A DNA stretch of 64,000 nucleotides from CAWCDJ01 sp963796675 (GCA_963796675.1 CAWCMS010000001.1:434001-498000), one strand, 5' to 3'. Shown: positions 42,505-52,636, counted from the stretch's first letter. The notes: generated by a model not told the origin, from the letters alone. Made by a program: numbers and translations.

Positions 42505-43919
42505 GAGACCACACACTTGCCGGGCTGCTCGACAATAGACTCGGATGGCGCATCCCAGTAGAACTTCTTGCCTTCCCGTTGGCCGCGCGACGCCATGATC
42601 GCGGCCACCGATTGCGCAAGGCCGCACTCCACCGAGGCATTGGGCTGCTTGCGCGTGCGCAGGCATTCCAGCCAGTTGTGCATGTGGCAGGGATTGGAGT
42701 CGGAACTGAACGGCAACGGGCCGTAGGTTTTCTCGATCGCTCCCGCAAACAACTTCTGCGACCACGACATGCTGCGCCGTTCCGACTCATCGAGCTTGAT
42801 GAGATGGCCGGAACGGTGGAGGAACGGATTACTCTCGTGGTTGCCCTTCTCCTCGATGAACTTCCACCGCCGGCTGCCTTCCCCGCCGTAGTTGACCAGC
42901 GTCCCTCGGTCGCCCATGATGCGGGTGAAGCTGTCGGAATCGTTGCCGAAGCTGGTGGAGTAGCTGACCAGGAAGCCCTTGGGATAGTCGAGCAGCGCCT
43001 GAAAGGTATCTGGATTTTCGCGGCCGTCGCGCCAGGCGAAGACGCCGCCATGGGCTACTGCCGAGTGCGGGAACGGATCTCCCGTGAGGTAGTGAACCAT
43101 GTCGATTGCATGGCTCATCCACTGGTCGGGGATGCCGTTCGAAAATTCGCGGTAGAGCCGGAACTCGAAGTAGGCGCGCGGATCGAAGGGCCGGTAGGGA
43201 TGATCGAGCAGCCATTTGCGCCAGTCGGTGTCCTGTTCGCGGATCTCATGGACCTCGGGACGTCCTCGCCAGCGCGGCCCGTGGTAGTTCCAAACGATTT
43301 CGACCTTGCTGATACGCCCGAGTGCACCCTGCTCGATGAGCTTGTGGACCGCCGCCTGGTACGGCTCGCTGCGATGCTGCGTGCCGATCTGTACGACGCG
43401 ATTGTGCGACCGGACGGCATCTCGCGCGGCCTTGGCGTCCTCCAGGGTGGTCGCCATCGGCTTTTCGCAATACGCGTCCTTGCCGGCTTCGGCGGCCAGG
43501 CGCAGCAGCGGAGCGTGCTGGAAATCGGCGGTCGAGATGATGACCGCGTCGATCTCCTTGGCAGCCAGCAGATCTTCCACGTATTGGAGCGAAAGGGGCG
43601 GGCGTCCATACTCGTCCGCGGCCGTGCGGACGGCGCGCTCGCGATTGACCTTCCAGAGGTCGCAAACGGCGGCCATTTCGACGTTGTGGACCGATTTCAG
43701 CCCGGCCACGACCGATGCCAGTTCGCGGCCCCGATTCCCGATTCCGATGTGGCCTAGCTGTATTCGGTCGTTGGCGCCGGGAACGCGCGCATACGAAAGC
43801 GCGGTGGCGCTCAAAAGGGTGGACCCGGCAAGTAGCAGCGACCTGCGGCTCAAATCTTCCCGCGGATGCGAAGGCTCCGCGGAGGGAGTAGTTCGATCAA
43901 GGGGCAATCCCGACGGCAC
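42501..43919 (-). CDS. Tat-exported Gfo/Idh/MocA family oxidoreductase
   Basis: A 472-residue exported NAD(P)-dependent dehydrogenase-like protein. A twin-arginine signal (DLSRRSLLLAGSTLLS) is followed by the Rossmann motif GHIGIGNRGRELA and the signature CEKPMATTLEDAKAARDAV (EKP motif). GTQHRSEPYQAAV, MSHAIDMVHYLTGDPFP and the C-terminal HNWLECLRTRKQPNA are as in the planctomycete/acidobacterial subfamily that binds sugars outside the cytoplasm. GTG at 43919 (VPSGLPLDRTT) is used because it keeps the Tat motif near the start; TTG at 43907 is an alternative, and the longer frame to 44003 is not supported. It is co-translated with the hypothetical secreted protein. Confidence 0.85.
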   Translation of the reverse strand: MPSGLPLDRTTPSAEPSHPREDLSRRSLLLAGSTLLSATALSYARVPGANDRIQLGHIGIGNRGRELASVVAGLKSVHNVEMAAVCDLWKVNRERAVRTAADEYGRPPLSLQYVEDLLAAKEIDAVIISTADFQHAPLLRLAAEAGKDAYCEKPMATTLEDAKAARDAVRSHNRVVQIGTQHRSEPYQAAVHKLIEQGALGRISKVEIVWNYHGPRWRGRPEVHEIREQDTDWRKWLLDHPYRPFDPRAYFEFRLYREFSNGIPDQWMSHAIDMVHYLTGDPFPHSAVAHGGVFAWRDGRENPDTFQALLDYPKGFLVSYSTSFGNDSDSFTRIMGDRGTLVNYGGEGSRRWKFIEEKGNHESNPFLHRSGHLIKLDESERRSMSWSQKLFAGAIEKTYGPLPFSSDSNPCHMHNWLECLRTRKQPNASVECGLAQSVAAIMASRGQREGKKFYWDAPSESIVEQPGKCVVS

Positions 43920-44127
43920 GGCGGCTTCCTGTCTCCAGAGGGGGTCACGGCACGCCCTCTCTGGCTCCGTGAATGCTATCACGATATGGCCCGAAAGAGC
44001 CATGGCGATTTCACCCCAAGCCTGCCTCGGCCTCCCCGGCCTGCCCAGGCGCGCGGCAGCGCGGCGGCTCTCTCATTACTGGATGCCGGCCCGCGCTACC
44101 TGGACCACCACGCACGATTCGGAAAGC

Positions 44128-45260
44128 CTACCCTGCCGTCTTCACGATCGGGATGCGAGCTGTCACGGATGGCAGCGCCGGGAAATCCGTAAACGGCGTG
44201 GTCTGATACCAGTACGCCACCGAGAAGAAGTTATCGCCGCGATCGTTGGCATGGCCGTGCTCGATCGTGTGCTTCAGTATTTTTCGTAGGTCACCGGATT
44301 GTCGCCATGCCAGCGGTAGCAGCAATAGCGGCCGCCGGTGCGCTCGGCGTTGACGATCAGCGGGGCGCCGTACATATGGAATGCGCGAATGGCACCGCGC
44401 CGTCGCGGCCGCCGAAATCCCAACTGCCGAGGAAGTAATCTTCCGAGCCCGTTCCGGTGATGAGCGGCTTCGATTCGTCATCGACGAAGATCATCTCGTC
44501 GCCTTCGCCCCACCAGCCGTTGGCATTCTGCAGCACGCCGAGCGTCACGCCCATCAGGTGTCCGCGGCCGCGCGATCTCCACGAACACATAGTTCTTCTG
44601 GCCATCGAGATTCAATTTCGGCCCCTGTGATTCGACCGGCACGCAGGGCGTCGCCTGGCGGTATTGCGCGTGGAAGTAGACGATATCGTCGGGAAGCGCC
44701 GGAACCGTCATGTAGTCGATGTTCGAATAGAACGACCCGACCTCCTGCTTGCCCTCGTTGGTGACGGTGAAGCGCGCCGCACGCCGGTACGGCATGGCGA
44801 AATAGCAGTTCAGCGACTTGCCCGGCGAGCAAGCCAGGTATTCCGACTGGTAGTGGAAATACGAGTTCAGATTCAGGCCGAAGAAGTCGCCGATGGGCGC
44901 TTCGACGCTCGGTTTGTCGTTGCCGTCCCAGTAGCCGCGCAGCACCAGCTCTTTCAGATGGTCGCCGCCGCGCGCCGCGATCGTGAACCAGATGTGCGTG
45001 ATGATGCCGGGACCTTCGGCATTGAATACTTCGTGGGTGGCGCCCGGCGCGATGTTCCAGGAATCGCGGTTGCCGCCGGTGCGGTCCCAGCTGCCTTGCT
45101 TCAGCGACTTGTAGTTCTGGGCCCGCGCGTAGCGGGGCAGAAACGCGAATTCGGAGGCGGCGGAACGCGGGCCCGATTGCGCCTGCGCCAGGGGCGCGGC
45201 CATCGCTGCCGCACCACTCCCCGCCAGCAGTTGGTTCAAGAAGGTTCTTCGGTCTTTCAT
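44128..45260 (-). CDS. DUF2961 (GH172-type) glycoside hydrolase, three frameshifts
   Basis: About 377 residues in four segments. A Tat signal (DRRTFLNQLLAGSGAAAMAAP) leads to a jelly-roll region (RDSWNIAPGATHEVFNAEGPG, ITHIWFTI) and the diagnostic motif GWWGEGDEMIFVDDE followed by TGTGSEDYFLGSWDFGG. The two Glu in GEGDE and SEDYF are 21 residues apart, the spacing of the catalytic Glu pair reported for the fructo/arabinofuranosidase of GH172. The end PLIVNAERTGGRYCCYRWH and FFSVAYWYQTTP also matches. Frame changes lie near 44575, 44395 and 44283. Adjacent genes encode a Gfo/Idh/MocA protein and an SGNH hydrolase, which suggests export and breakdown of a furanose-containing glycan. Confidence 0.78.
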
Positions 45261-45276
45261 CGTTCGGCTCCTCGGA

Positions 45277-46008
45277 TTATTTGCCCAAAGCCTCGCCGAT
45301 CGCTTTCTCGGCCAGCGGCCCCATGATTCTATAACCAGCGGCGTTGGGGTGCAGCCCGTCGTCGGTGATTTCGGCTTTGAAGAAGCCTTTGTTGTCGACA
45401 GTGGAAGAGAAGTAATCGAGGTAGACCAGGTGATTCTTCTCGGTATAGTCCTTGATCCAGCGGTTGAGCGCGTTGATCTCGGCCGGAGGCCGCGCCGCCG
45501 TCTGCGGACGGTGGTAGTCGCACACCGGGGTCAACGACGCCAGAATCACCTTGATTCCGTTGGCCCGCGCCATGTCGGTCATGGCCATCAGATTGTTTTC
45601 GATGGTTGTAAGCGGCACCGGCCCGATATTGCCGCCGATGTCGTTGGTGCCGGCGAGAATCAGGACGGCCTTGGGCTTCAGGGCGATCACATCGGGATAG
45701 AATCGCAGCAGCATCTGCGCGGTGACCTGCCCGCTGATGCCGCGGTTGACATAGGGCTTGCCGGGGAAGAAGGTGCTGCCGTTATTGCCACGTCCCCATC
45801 CGTCGGTGATGGAGTCGCCCATAAAGACAACGCGCTCCTCGCCGGGAGCGGGAAGCTGCAATTTCTCATTGTCGCCGGCATATCGCGCCAGATTGCCGTA
45901 GTCGTTCACCAACTGGTAAATGCTTCGAAGATTCCATGGAATCTGAGGAGGTACCGCCTGCTGCGCGAACGCGGCGGCCGAAAAGAAAAGCGCAAGCGTG
46001 ATCCGCAT
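45277..46008 (-). CDS. secreted SGNH/GDSL hydrolase
   Basis: A 243-residue exported esterase. A signal peptide (LALFFSAAAFAQ) precedes the SGNH blocks: VVFMGDSITDGW (nucleophile Ser, block I), NRGISGQVTA (Gly, block II), LILAGTNDIGG (Asn, block III) and DGLHPNAAGY (Asp and His, block V). Typical substrates are acetylated or feruloylated polysaccharides. It is followed 16 bases later by the DUF2961 gene on the same strand, with a clear AGGAG before it, so the esterase and glycosidase are likely expressed together on one glycan. Confidence 0.9.
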   Translation of the reverse strand: MRITLALFFSAAAFAQQAVPPQIPWNLRSIYQLVNDYGNLARYAGDNEKLQLPAPGEERVVFMGDSITDGWGRGNNGSTFFPGKPYVNRGISGQVTAQMLLRFYPDVIALKPKAVLILAGTNDIGGNIGPVPLTTIENNLMAMTDMARANGIKVILASLTPVCDYHRPQTAARPPAEINALNRWIKDYTEKNHLVYLDYFSSTVDNKGFFKAEITDDGLHPNAAGYRIMGPLAEKAIGEALGK

Positions 46009-46031
46009 GCAGCTTATTGTATGGCAGGTAC

Positions 46032-46064
46032 CCGAGGGGCAGTGGGAAATCCGCTGCCCCTCGG
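46032..46064 (-). terminator. hairpin downstream of the small secreted gene
   Basis: An 11-bp perfect stem (CCGAGGGGCAG at 46032-46042 with CTGCCCCTCGG at 46054-46064) and eleven-base loop, 22 bases after the stop of the small secreted gene in its direction of transcription and before the SGNH gene start. No strong T-tract. Confidence 0.5.
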
Positions 46065-46086
46065 TAGGGGTTGCTAGGGGGAAGGA

Positions 46087-46404
46087 CTAGAAACCGAGGA
46101 CCGTGTCGGAACCGCCGAGGTCGATGGCGTTCACGCGATCGGCGTTGCCATCCTTGACGGATTCGACGCGGGTGCCGTCGAATTTCTTCTCGGACTTTCC
46201 GACTTTGACCGGAATCTTGTAGGACTTGTTGTGGTCATCGGTAAAAACAGCGTTCGCGCCATCCACTTTGACGCTGTACTGACCGGCCTTCAACTGCAGG
46301 GTCCCGACCTTTGCGGGATTGGACAAGTTAATTTGGTAGCTCTTCGCGCTGAGAACCCCCAAGCTGGACACAACGAGTACGGCAACAGAAAACCACTTCT
46401 TCAT
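46087..46404 (-). CDS. small secreted beta-rich protein
   Basis: A 105-residue exported protein. Signal peptide MKKWFSVAVLVVSSLGVLSA, then KSYQINLSNPAKVGTLQLKAGQYSVKVDG, a pattern of short strands with the KVGxxxLxAGxYxVKV motif seen in many Acidobacteriota small secreted proteins, and an Asp/Asn/Lys-rich tail. No disulfide-forming cysteines. Function unknown; probably periplasmic or surface. The gene is preceded by a good AGGAG and followed by a hairpin. Its neighbour upstream on the same strand is a YVTN propeller gene. Confidence 0.72.
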   Translation of the reverse strand: MKKWFSVAVLVVSSLGVLSAKSYQINLSNPAKVGTLQLKAGQYSVKVDGANAVFTDDHNKSYKIPVKVGKSEKKFDGTRVESVKDGNADRVNAIDLGGSDTVLGF

Positions 46405-46526
46405 GATGATGTTGAATTCTCCTGAGAATTGCGAACTAAAACTAAGATCGCAATAGAGAGGGCGACGCGGATATCCGAAAAGGTTACGTCAATAGCCAAT
46501 AAGGGCTAATCAGACCTACTTCTCGA

Positions 46527-47492
46527 CTACTGGATCCACGCCATGCCGTCGGGGCCGGTTCCGGTCTGGATGCGGTCGGCCAACTCCAGTGTTTTCAGGT
46601 CGATCACGGCGACATTGTCGTCTCCGGTGACGGCCACGTAGGCCTTCGCACCGTCCGGAGTGATCAGGATGCCGGCCAGTTGCTTGCCAAGTTTCATCCG
46701 CTTCAGCTCTTTGCGCGTGTCCCGCTCCAGAATCAACAACTCTCCGGCATCGAGATCGCTGATCAGCACCAGCCGGCCATCGGGCGTGAACTTCAGACGG
46801 TTGGAGCGTTTGGTCTGCACGCTGAAGGTGTGGACGACGCGCCTGGTCGCAATATCGATCACCGAGACGTTGCCGCTGCGCGAGTTGGCGGCCCAAAGCT
46901 GGGTTCCATCGGGCGTGATATCGAAGCCCTCCGGCCCTTTGCCTACCGGAATGACCGTCTGGTTCCAGTTCATGACGCCGGCCGGCTCGATCACCGAGAT
47001 ACTGTCGGAGCCGATATTGGCAGTGAAGATGAGGCGGCCGTCCTTCGATAGCTCCACCATGTGGGTGGTGTTCTGCCCGGTGCCGAGCAGCCAGTCGATC
47101 TGGTTCGTGGCCGGGTCGTACCGTCCGATGATCTTGTTGGCCTCGGCGGTGAAGTAGAGCTTCCCTCCGGAGAATGCCAGCCCGTGCGGGCGCCGCAGCG
47201 AGCCCAGGTCCAACCGGCGGAGCTCCTTTTGCGCCGGGAGGTCGATCACCGAGATCGTGCTGCCCGGCTCGGAGCCGGTGCCGTAGTTGGAAACAAAGGC
47301 CAGTTTGCCGTCGCTCGAAGCCACCACCTCGTGCGGCGATTCGCCGGTCCGCACCACGCCGATCACCTTTTTGGTGGCGGGGTCGACCATGGCCAGCGTG
47401 CCTTCCTTGTTCAGCACCAGGAGAGCGGGAGAAGGGATTTGCGCGGCAGCGGCGGCTGCGGCGAAGACCAGCGCGGCGGAAATGCACTTCAT
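46527..47492 (-). CDS. secreted YVTN-type beta-propeller protein
   Basis: A 321-residue exported protein with signal peptide ISAALVFAAAAAAAQ and seven YVTN-like repeats, each holding a strand set around xxNxxxNTVSVID, for instance SNYGTGSEPGSTISVID, TANIGSDSISVIEP, AANSRSGNVSVIDI and VAVTGDDNVAVIDL. Such propellers are found in surface layers, PQQ-like or nitrous-oxide-reductase-like proteins, and need not be enzymes; no catalytic metal ligands are seen. It is divergent from the galactokinase-family gene with about 50 bases between starts, so shared regulation with that cassette is possible but not shown. Confidence 0.86.
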   Translation of the reverse strand: MKCISAALVFAAAAAAAQIPSPALLVLNKEGTLAMVDPATKKVIGVVRTGESPHEVVASSDGKLAFVSNYGTGSEPGSTISVIDLPAQKELRRLDLGSLRRPHGLAFSGGKLYFTAEANKIIGRYDPATNQIDWLLGTGQNTTHMVELSKDGRLIFTANIGSDSISVIEPAGVMNWNQTVIPVGKGPEGFDITPDGTQLWAANSRSGNVSVIDIATRRVVHTFSVQTKRSNRLKFTPDGRLVLISDLDAGELLILERDTRKELKRMKLGKQLAGILITPDGAKAYVAVTGDDNVAVIDLKTLELADRIQTGTGPDGMAWIQ

Positions 47493-47541
47493 AGCCTGCT
47501 ATTTTCCCTCCGAAGGCGAGCGTAATGCTATTGTGACGTGA

Positions 47542-48634
47542 GTGACGGAGACCGCAGGGATTGGCGAACCGGTCGAACTGCTTCGGGGTACGTTCGGCGG
47601 CTCGGGTGAAATCGGCACTGTAAGCGCGCCGGGCCGCGTCAACCTGATCGGCGAACATATCGATTATCACGGGCTGCCGGTGCTGCCGATGGCGCTCGGC
47701 CGCCGCATCCGGATGGCCTGGCGGCGCGAGACGACCGCCGCATTCGCGCCGTCAGCGACGCCGGATATGGAATCCGCGAATTCGAGTGGACCGCCGGCCT
47801 CGAGCGCCGTGGCCGCGGCGATTGGGAGAACTATCTGCGCGCCGCCGCGCAGGCGGTCAGCGGCAAATGGGGACTGGGTTGCGGCATCGATGCCGCCATC
47901 GTCTCCGACCTGCCTCCGGCCGCGGGGCTCTCGTCTTCTTCCGCGCTGATCGTGGCATTCACCCTGGCGCTGCTGCGCGCCAACGGATACAACCGGCTTT
48001 CGAGGAACTGATGGAGGTCCTGCCCGAGGGCGAGCAGTTCGTCGGCACGCGCGGCGGCGGCATGGATCACGCGGCGTCGCTTGCTTCGCGCGCCGGGCTG
48101 CGCCTCGCTGATCGGATTCGAGCCGCTGGCGGTGCGCCACATCCCGGTGCCCGCGGATTGGGCGATTTCTGGTCGCCCACAGCGGAGTCACGCGCCGAGA
48201 AAGTCCGGGCCCGCGCGGGAAGGATACAACGCGCGGCGCACGGCCGGCTCCGCGGCGCTGGCACCGGCTGGGGCTGGCATCCGTACCGCGCAGGCGCACT
48301 CCGGAGATGGCGGCGCGCCTCGAATGCGAGCGAGGAGCGCGACGCCTTCCTGCACGTCGCCACCGAGGCCGTCCGCGTGCGAGCCGCCGTGGCGCCATGA
48401 AGACGCGGCGACGCCGGCGCGCTTCGGCCGGCTGCTGCTCGAATCGCACGCCAGCCTGCGCGACCGCCTGCAAGTCAGTTGCCCCGCGCTGGACCGCCTG
48501 GTGGATGCGCCATGGATGCGGGCGCCGCGGGCGCGCGCCTCACCGGCGCCGGCTTCGGCGGCTGCGCGGTGGTCTTCGCGCGCCGCTCGCGAGCTCGCGA
48601 AACGTTCGCGGCGGGCTGGATCGCCCGCTTCTAA
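47542..48634 (+). CDS. GHMP kinase, GALK2-like (probable N-acetylgalactosamine/galactose 1-kinase), frameshifted
   Basis: About 364 residues over several frames. The signature GRVNLIGEHIDYHGLPVLP, the ATP loop PPAAGLSSSSAL and the C-terminal LTGAGFGGCAV are those of galactokinases. Two points favour the GALK2 (GalNAc kinase) branch over ordinary GalK: GEHIDY with Ile in place of the GalK Thr, and VGTRGGGMD, where GALK2 has GT-x-GGGMD and GalK has GMPCGIMD or similar. At least five frame changes occur between 47735 and 48540; conserved blocks persist. GTG at 47542 is the start. It precedes an SSS transporter and a GH109 gene, consistent with GalNAc use. Confidence 0.72.
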
Positions 48635-48691
48635 TCGATGCGCCGAACCCTCGGCCGGCGCACCTGTACGCGGAACCGTTAATGTGAACCT

Positions 48692-50491
48692 ATGCAGCTT
48701 CACGCACTCGACTGGATCATCGCGTTTGTCGCGGTCGCCATCTGTTTCGTTCCGGCGCTGTTCTTCGGAAAGCGCTCGGGAAAGAGCACGGCGGAGTTCT
48801 TCGCCTCGGGCCGCTCGGTGCCCTGGTGGCTGGCGGGCCTCTCCATGGTGGCCACCACCTTTTCCAGCGATACGCCGAACCTGGTGGCGAACTTCGTGCG
48901 CACGCAAGGCGTGGCCGGCAACTGGCAATGGTGGGCCTTCACCCTCACCGGCGTGTCCACGGTATTTTTCTACGCGCGCCTGTGGCGCCGCTCCGGCGTG
49001 CTGACCGACCTGGAATTCTACGAGCTGCGCTACTCCGGCAAAGCCGCCAGCGCGGTGCGCGGCTTCCGCGCGGTCTACCTGGGGCTGCTTCTTCAACTGC
49101 ATCATCATGGCCACGGTCAACCTGGCGGCGTGCAAGATCGCGGCCGTGCTGTTCGGCTTCGAACGCTGGCAGACGCTGCTCGCCGTGGGCCTGCTGAACG
49201 TGGTGTTCGCCGCCCACTCCGGACTGTGGGGCGTGCTGGTGATCGACATGATGCAGTTCTTCATCAAGATGTCGGCGGTGATCGCGGCGGCGTATTTCGC
49301 GGTCACCCTGCCGCAGGTCGGCGGCCTGAGCGGGCTGGTGGCCAAGCTCTCCGCAGATGCACGGTCCGCGGCGGGCTGAACTACCTGAACATGCTGCCCG
49401 ACTTCAGCAATAACTGGGACCTCGCGGTGGCGGTCTTCATCATGCCCATCGCCGTGCAGTGGTGGGCCATCTGGTATCCGGGCGCGGAGCCCGGCGGCGG
49501 CAGCTACATCGCGCAGCGCATGCTGGCCTCGAAATCCGAAAAGGATGCGCTCGGCGGCACGCTGTTCTTCAACGTCGCGCACTACGTGCTGCGGCCCTGG
49601 CCGTGGATCCTGGTCGGCCTGGCCTCGCTGATTATCTACCCGCAGCTGTCCGACATTCAGAAGGCGTTTCCCCATCTCGACCCGAAGCTGATCGGCCACG
49701 ACATCGCCTTCCCGGCGATGCTGCGCTTCCTGCCCGTGGGCTGGATGGGACTGATGCTGGGCGGCCTGATCGCGGCCAATTCGTCCACCATCCTGACGCA
49801 CCTCAACTGGGGCGCCTCCTACCTGGTGCACGATTTCTACCGCCGCTTCATCAACACGGGCGCGACCGAGCAGCACTACGTGAGGGCCGGGCGCGTCGCC
49901 ACGGTCATGCTTTTTGTGGCTCTTCTTCGCTGGTCTTTGCGCTCGACACGGCGCAGGACGCTTCAACATCATGCTGCAGGTGGGCGCGGGCACCGGCCTG
50001 CTCTACCTGGTGCGCTGGTTCTGGTGGCGTGTCACGGCGTGGTGCGAAATCGTGGCCATGGTCAGTTCGTTCCTGGTGTCGGCAGTCTTCCTGGTCATGA
50101 CGAGGCAGGGCACGGCGCCGGCGGAGCGCGCAGCAGTTGACTGATCGGCATCGCGCATCACCACCGTCTGCTGGATGCTGACGGCGTACCTCGGTCCGCA
50201 GACCGACGAGGCGGCGTTGATCAAGTTCTTTCGGAAGGTGCGCCCGTTCGGGCCGGGCTGGCGGCACGATTCGGGCGAAGGCCGGCATTTCCGACGCCGA
50301 AGTCGCGAGCCAGCGGACAACATCCCGCTGGCGCTGCTCGGCTGGTTCACCGGCTGCATCATGATCTGGTCGGCGCTGTTTGCGGTGGGCAATTTTCTTT
50401 ACGGGCGCACGGGCTATGCCACGGCGCTGCTGGCGGTGTTTCGCGGTCAGCCGGGATTCTGGTTTCGGTGATCCGGCGTCTCTGGAAGTAG
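48692..50491 (+). CDS. sodium:solute symporter (SSS family), frameshifted
   Basis: Na+-coupled symporter with about 13-14 membrane helices, roughly 600 residues. MQLHALDWIIAFVAVAICFVP begins the first helix; FFASGRSVPWWLAGLSMVATTFSSDTPNL is the conserved SSS segment following it (Na2-site region), then NCIIMATVNLAACKIAAVLFGF, IAANSSTILTHLNWGASYLVHD and the last helices LALLGWFTGCIMIWSALFAVG. Four frame changes (near 49090, 49370, 49920 and 50140) break it. In this family sugars, myo-inositol, amino acids and organic acids are carried; the adjacent GALK2-like kinase and GH109 suggest a hexosamine or galactose. The next gene starts three bases after the stop. Confidence 0.8.
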
Positions 50492-50493
50492 GT

Positions 50494-51824
50494 ATGGATT
50501 TTTCAAACACGTCGCGGCGCGATCTGCTGCGGATGGCGCACGCTGGCGGCTGCCGGCGCGACCCTGGCGGAGGCCGCTCCGCCGCAAGCGAAGCGTGGCG
50601 GGATCTGAAGTTCGAGCCCAGGGACACGGTGCGGATCGGCTTCATCGGCACCGGCGGGCGCGGCAATTCGCTGATCGAGAACTTCTCGGCGATGCCGGAA
50701 GTGCAGATCACCGCGCTGTGCGACATGGTGCAGGAAAAGTGCAGCAGACGAAGGCCGAGCTGGACAGCGCCGGGAAGCTGCCCAACGCCCCCGCTTTCCA
50801 TACCGAGGCGACCACGCCTTCGAAAAGCTGGTGGCGCGCGACGATATCGACCTGGTGGTGGTCGCCACGCCCTGGGTCTGGCACGTCCCCATGGCGGTGG
50901 CGGCCATGAAGCAGGGCAAGCACGTGGCCATCGAAGTGCCCGCCGCGCGCACGATGCAGGAATGCTGGGACATGGTGAACACGTCCGAGGCGACCGCAGC
51001 GCCACTGCATCCAGCTCGAAAACTGCTGCTACGGCTACAACGAAATGATGGTGCTGAACATGGTGCGGGCCGGCCTGTTCGGCGAGCTGACCCACGGCGG
51101 CTGCGCCTACAACCACGACCTGCGCAGCGATGCTGTTCTCGAACAGGGCGAAGGCCTGTGGCGCCGCTTCGAGCACCTGAACCGCAACGGCAACCTCTAC
51201 CCCACGCACGGACTCGGTCCGGTGGCGCACTACATGGACATCAACCGCGGCGACCGCTTCGACACATGGTCTCGATGAGTTCGCTTTCCGCCGTCGCTGC
51301 AGGCGCTACCGCAAAGAGCACCTCCCGGCCGACGATCCGCGCCAGAAGGAAGTCTACAAGGAAGGCGACTTCAACGTCAGCCTGATCCGCACCGCCAAGG
51401 GGCCGCGTGATCGAGCTGGAGCACAACGTCATCGAGCCCGCAGCCCTACGACCGCATCAACCTGATCGCCGGCACCAAGGGCATCTTCCGCGACTATCCG
51501 CCGCGCGATCTACATCGATGGCGCGGCGGAGCGAAGAGTTCGGGCCGCTCGACCCGTACAAAGACGAAGTACGAGCACCGCTTCTGGAAGAAGATCGGCG
51601 ACATGGCGAGCGAGATGGGCGGCCACGGCGGCATGGATTACGTGATGGCCTACCGGCTGGTGCAGGCGATGAAGAACGGTACGGCGCCGGATATCGACGT
51701 CTACGATGCCGCGGCCTGGAGCGCGCCGGGCCCGCTGAGCGAGCAATCGGTAGCGGGAGGAAGCATGCCGGTAAAGTTCCCGGATTTCACGCGAGGCCGA
51801 TGGAAGACGGAGAAGCCCTGGTAG
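50494..51824 (+). CDS. GH109 family alpha-N-acetylgalactosaminidase (Gfo/Idh/MocA fold), frameshifted
   Basis: About 443 residues when joined. A Tat-type start (NTSRRDLLRMA), Rossmann motif RIGFIGTGGRGNSLIEN and conserved blocks LVARDDIDLVVVATPWVWH, AMKQGKHVAIEVPAARTM, NEMMVLNMVRAGLFGEL, NGNLYPTHGLGPVAHYMDI, NRGDRFD and MGGHGGMDYVMAYRLVQAM match the NAD-dependent glycosidases of GH109, which hydrolyse alpha-linked GalNAc by a redox mechanism. The EVPAA block, not EKP, separates it from the other Gfo/Idh/MocA gene in the window. At least five frame changes between 50540 and 51600. It lies three bases behind the symporter gene. Confidence 0.8.
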
Positions 51825-51857
51825 GCCAGGCCCTCGGGGCCTGGGAGGTGACCGGTC

Positions 51858-52613
51858 CTATTCTCGGACGGCGGGAGCCGGTTCGCCGGCGAGGTCTTCG
51901 ACGGAGGCCGGCGGGTTGTAGTACAGGATCCGCTGGCAGCTCTCGCAGGCCATGATCTGGTCGCCCTTCTTCAGGTCCTGGAAAAATTGCAGCCGCATTG
52001 CCATGTTGCAGGCGCTGCAGCGGCCTTCGAAAGCCTCGGCAACGCCGATTCCGCGCCGCGCCTTACGCACCCGCTCGTACCGCTGATACGTGGGAGGCGT
52101 GACGTCCTTGACGACGCCGGCGCGTTCGGCCGTGAGCTCGGCCGCTGCTTTCTCGGTGGTGGCGGTGCGATCGCGGGCCTGCTGCTTCTCGGCGTCCACC
52201 TGCGCCTTTTCGGCTTTGAGCGCGGCTTCGGCAGCCTTGACGTTCTTGTCGAGCGGCTCCGATTCCGTCATCAGCTCCAGAATCCGATCCTCGGCCTTGC
52301 GGATTTCCTTCTGGCAGAAATCGATCTCGTTCTGGAAGGCCCGATACTGGTCGTTGGTCTTGGCCTGCAGCATCTGGTCCTTCAGCTTGGAGATCTTCTG
52401 CTCCTGAAGCTGGATGTCGCCCTCGCACTTCTTTCGCTCTTTCTGGTTGGCGGAAAGAGCGGCGCGGTCGGCTTCGAGCTTGCGCTCGTGGGATACCAAT
52501 TTCTTCTCGATTTGCGCGATGTGAACGGGAAGAGCGGAGATTTCACGGGTGAGCTCCGCAAGCCGGAGATCGATCTCTTGCAGGCGGATCACCAGTTTCA
52601 GGTCGGGGAGCAT
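51858..52613 (-). CDS. coiled-coil protein with C-terminal zinc ribbon (DUF164/CdsZ type)
   Basis: A 251-residue protein. Residues about 10-180 form a long charged antiparallel coiled coil (KLVIRLQEIDLRLAELTREISAL, IEKKLVSHERKLEAD, KIRKAEDRILEL-like helix). Residues 195-235 carry a four-Cys zinc ribbon: CSACNMAM and CESCQRILY. Bacterial C4-type zinc-ribbon proteins of this type include CdsZ of Chlamydia and HP0958 of Helicobacter, which handle flagellar or secretion mRNA/export; the role in other phyla is not known. The longer frame upstream is a shadow; ATG at 52613 starts the domain. It is the last gene of the thiL-murJ operon, 23 bases after murJ. Confidence 0.85.
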   Translation of the reverse strand: MLPDLKLVIRLQEIDLRLAELTREISALPVHIAQIEKKLVSHERKLEADRAALSANQKERKKCEGDIQLQEQKISKLKDQMLQAKTNDQYRAFQNEIDFCQKEIRKAEDRILELMTESEPLDKNVKAAEAALKAEKAQVDAEKQQARDRTATTEKAAAELTAERAGVVKDVTPPTYQRYERVRKARRGIGVAEAFEGRCSACNMAMRLQFFQDLKKGDQIMACESCQRILYYNPPASVEDLAGEPAPAVRE

Positions 52614-52636
52614 TCTTAAACGCAGTGTAGCATGCG

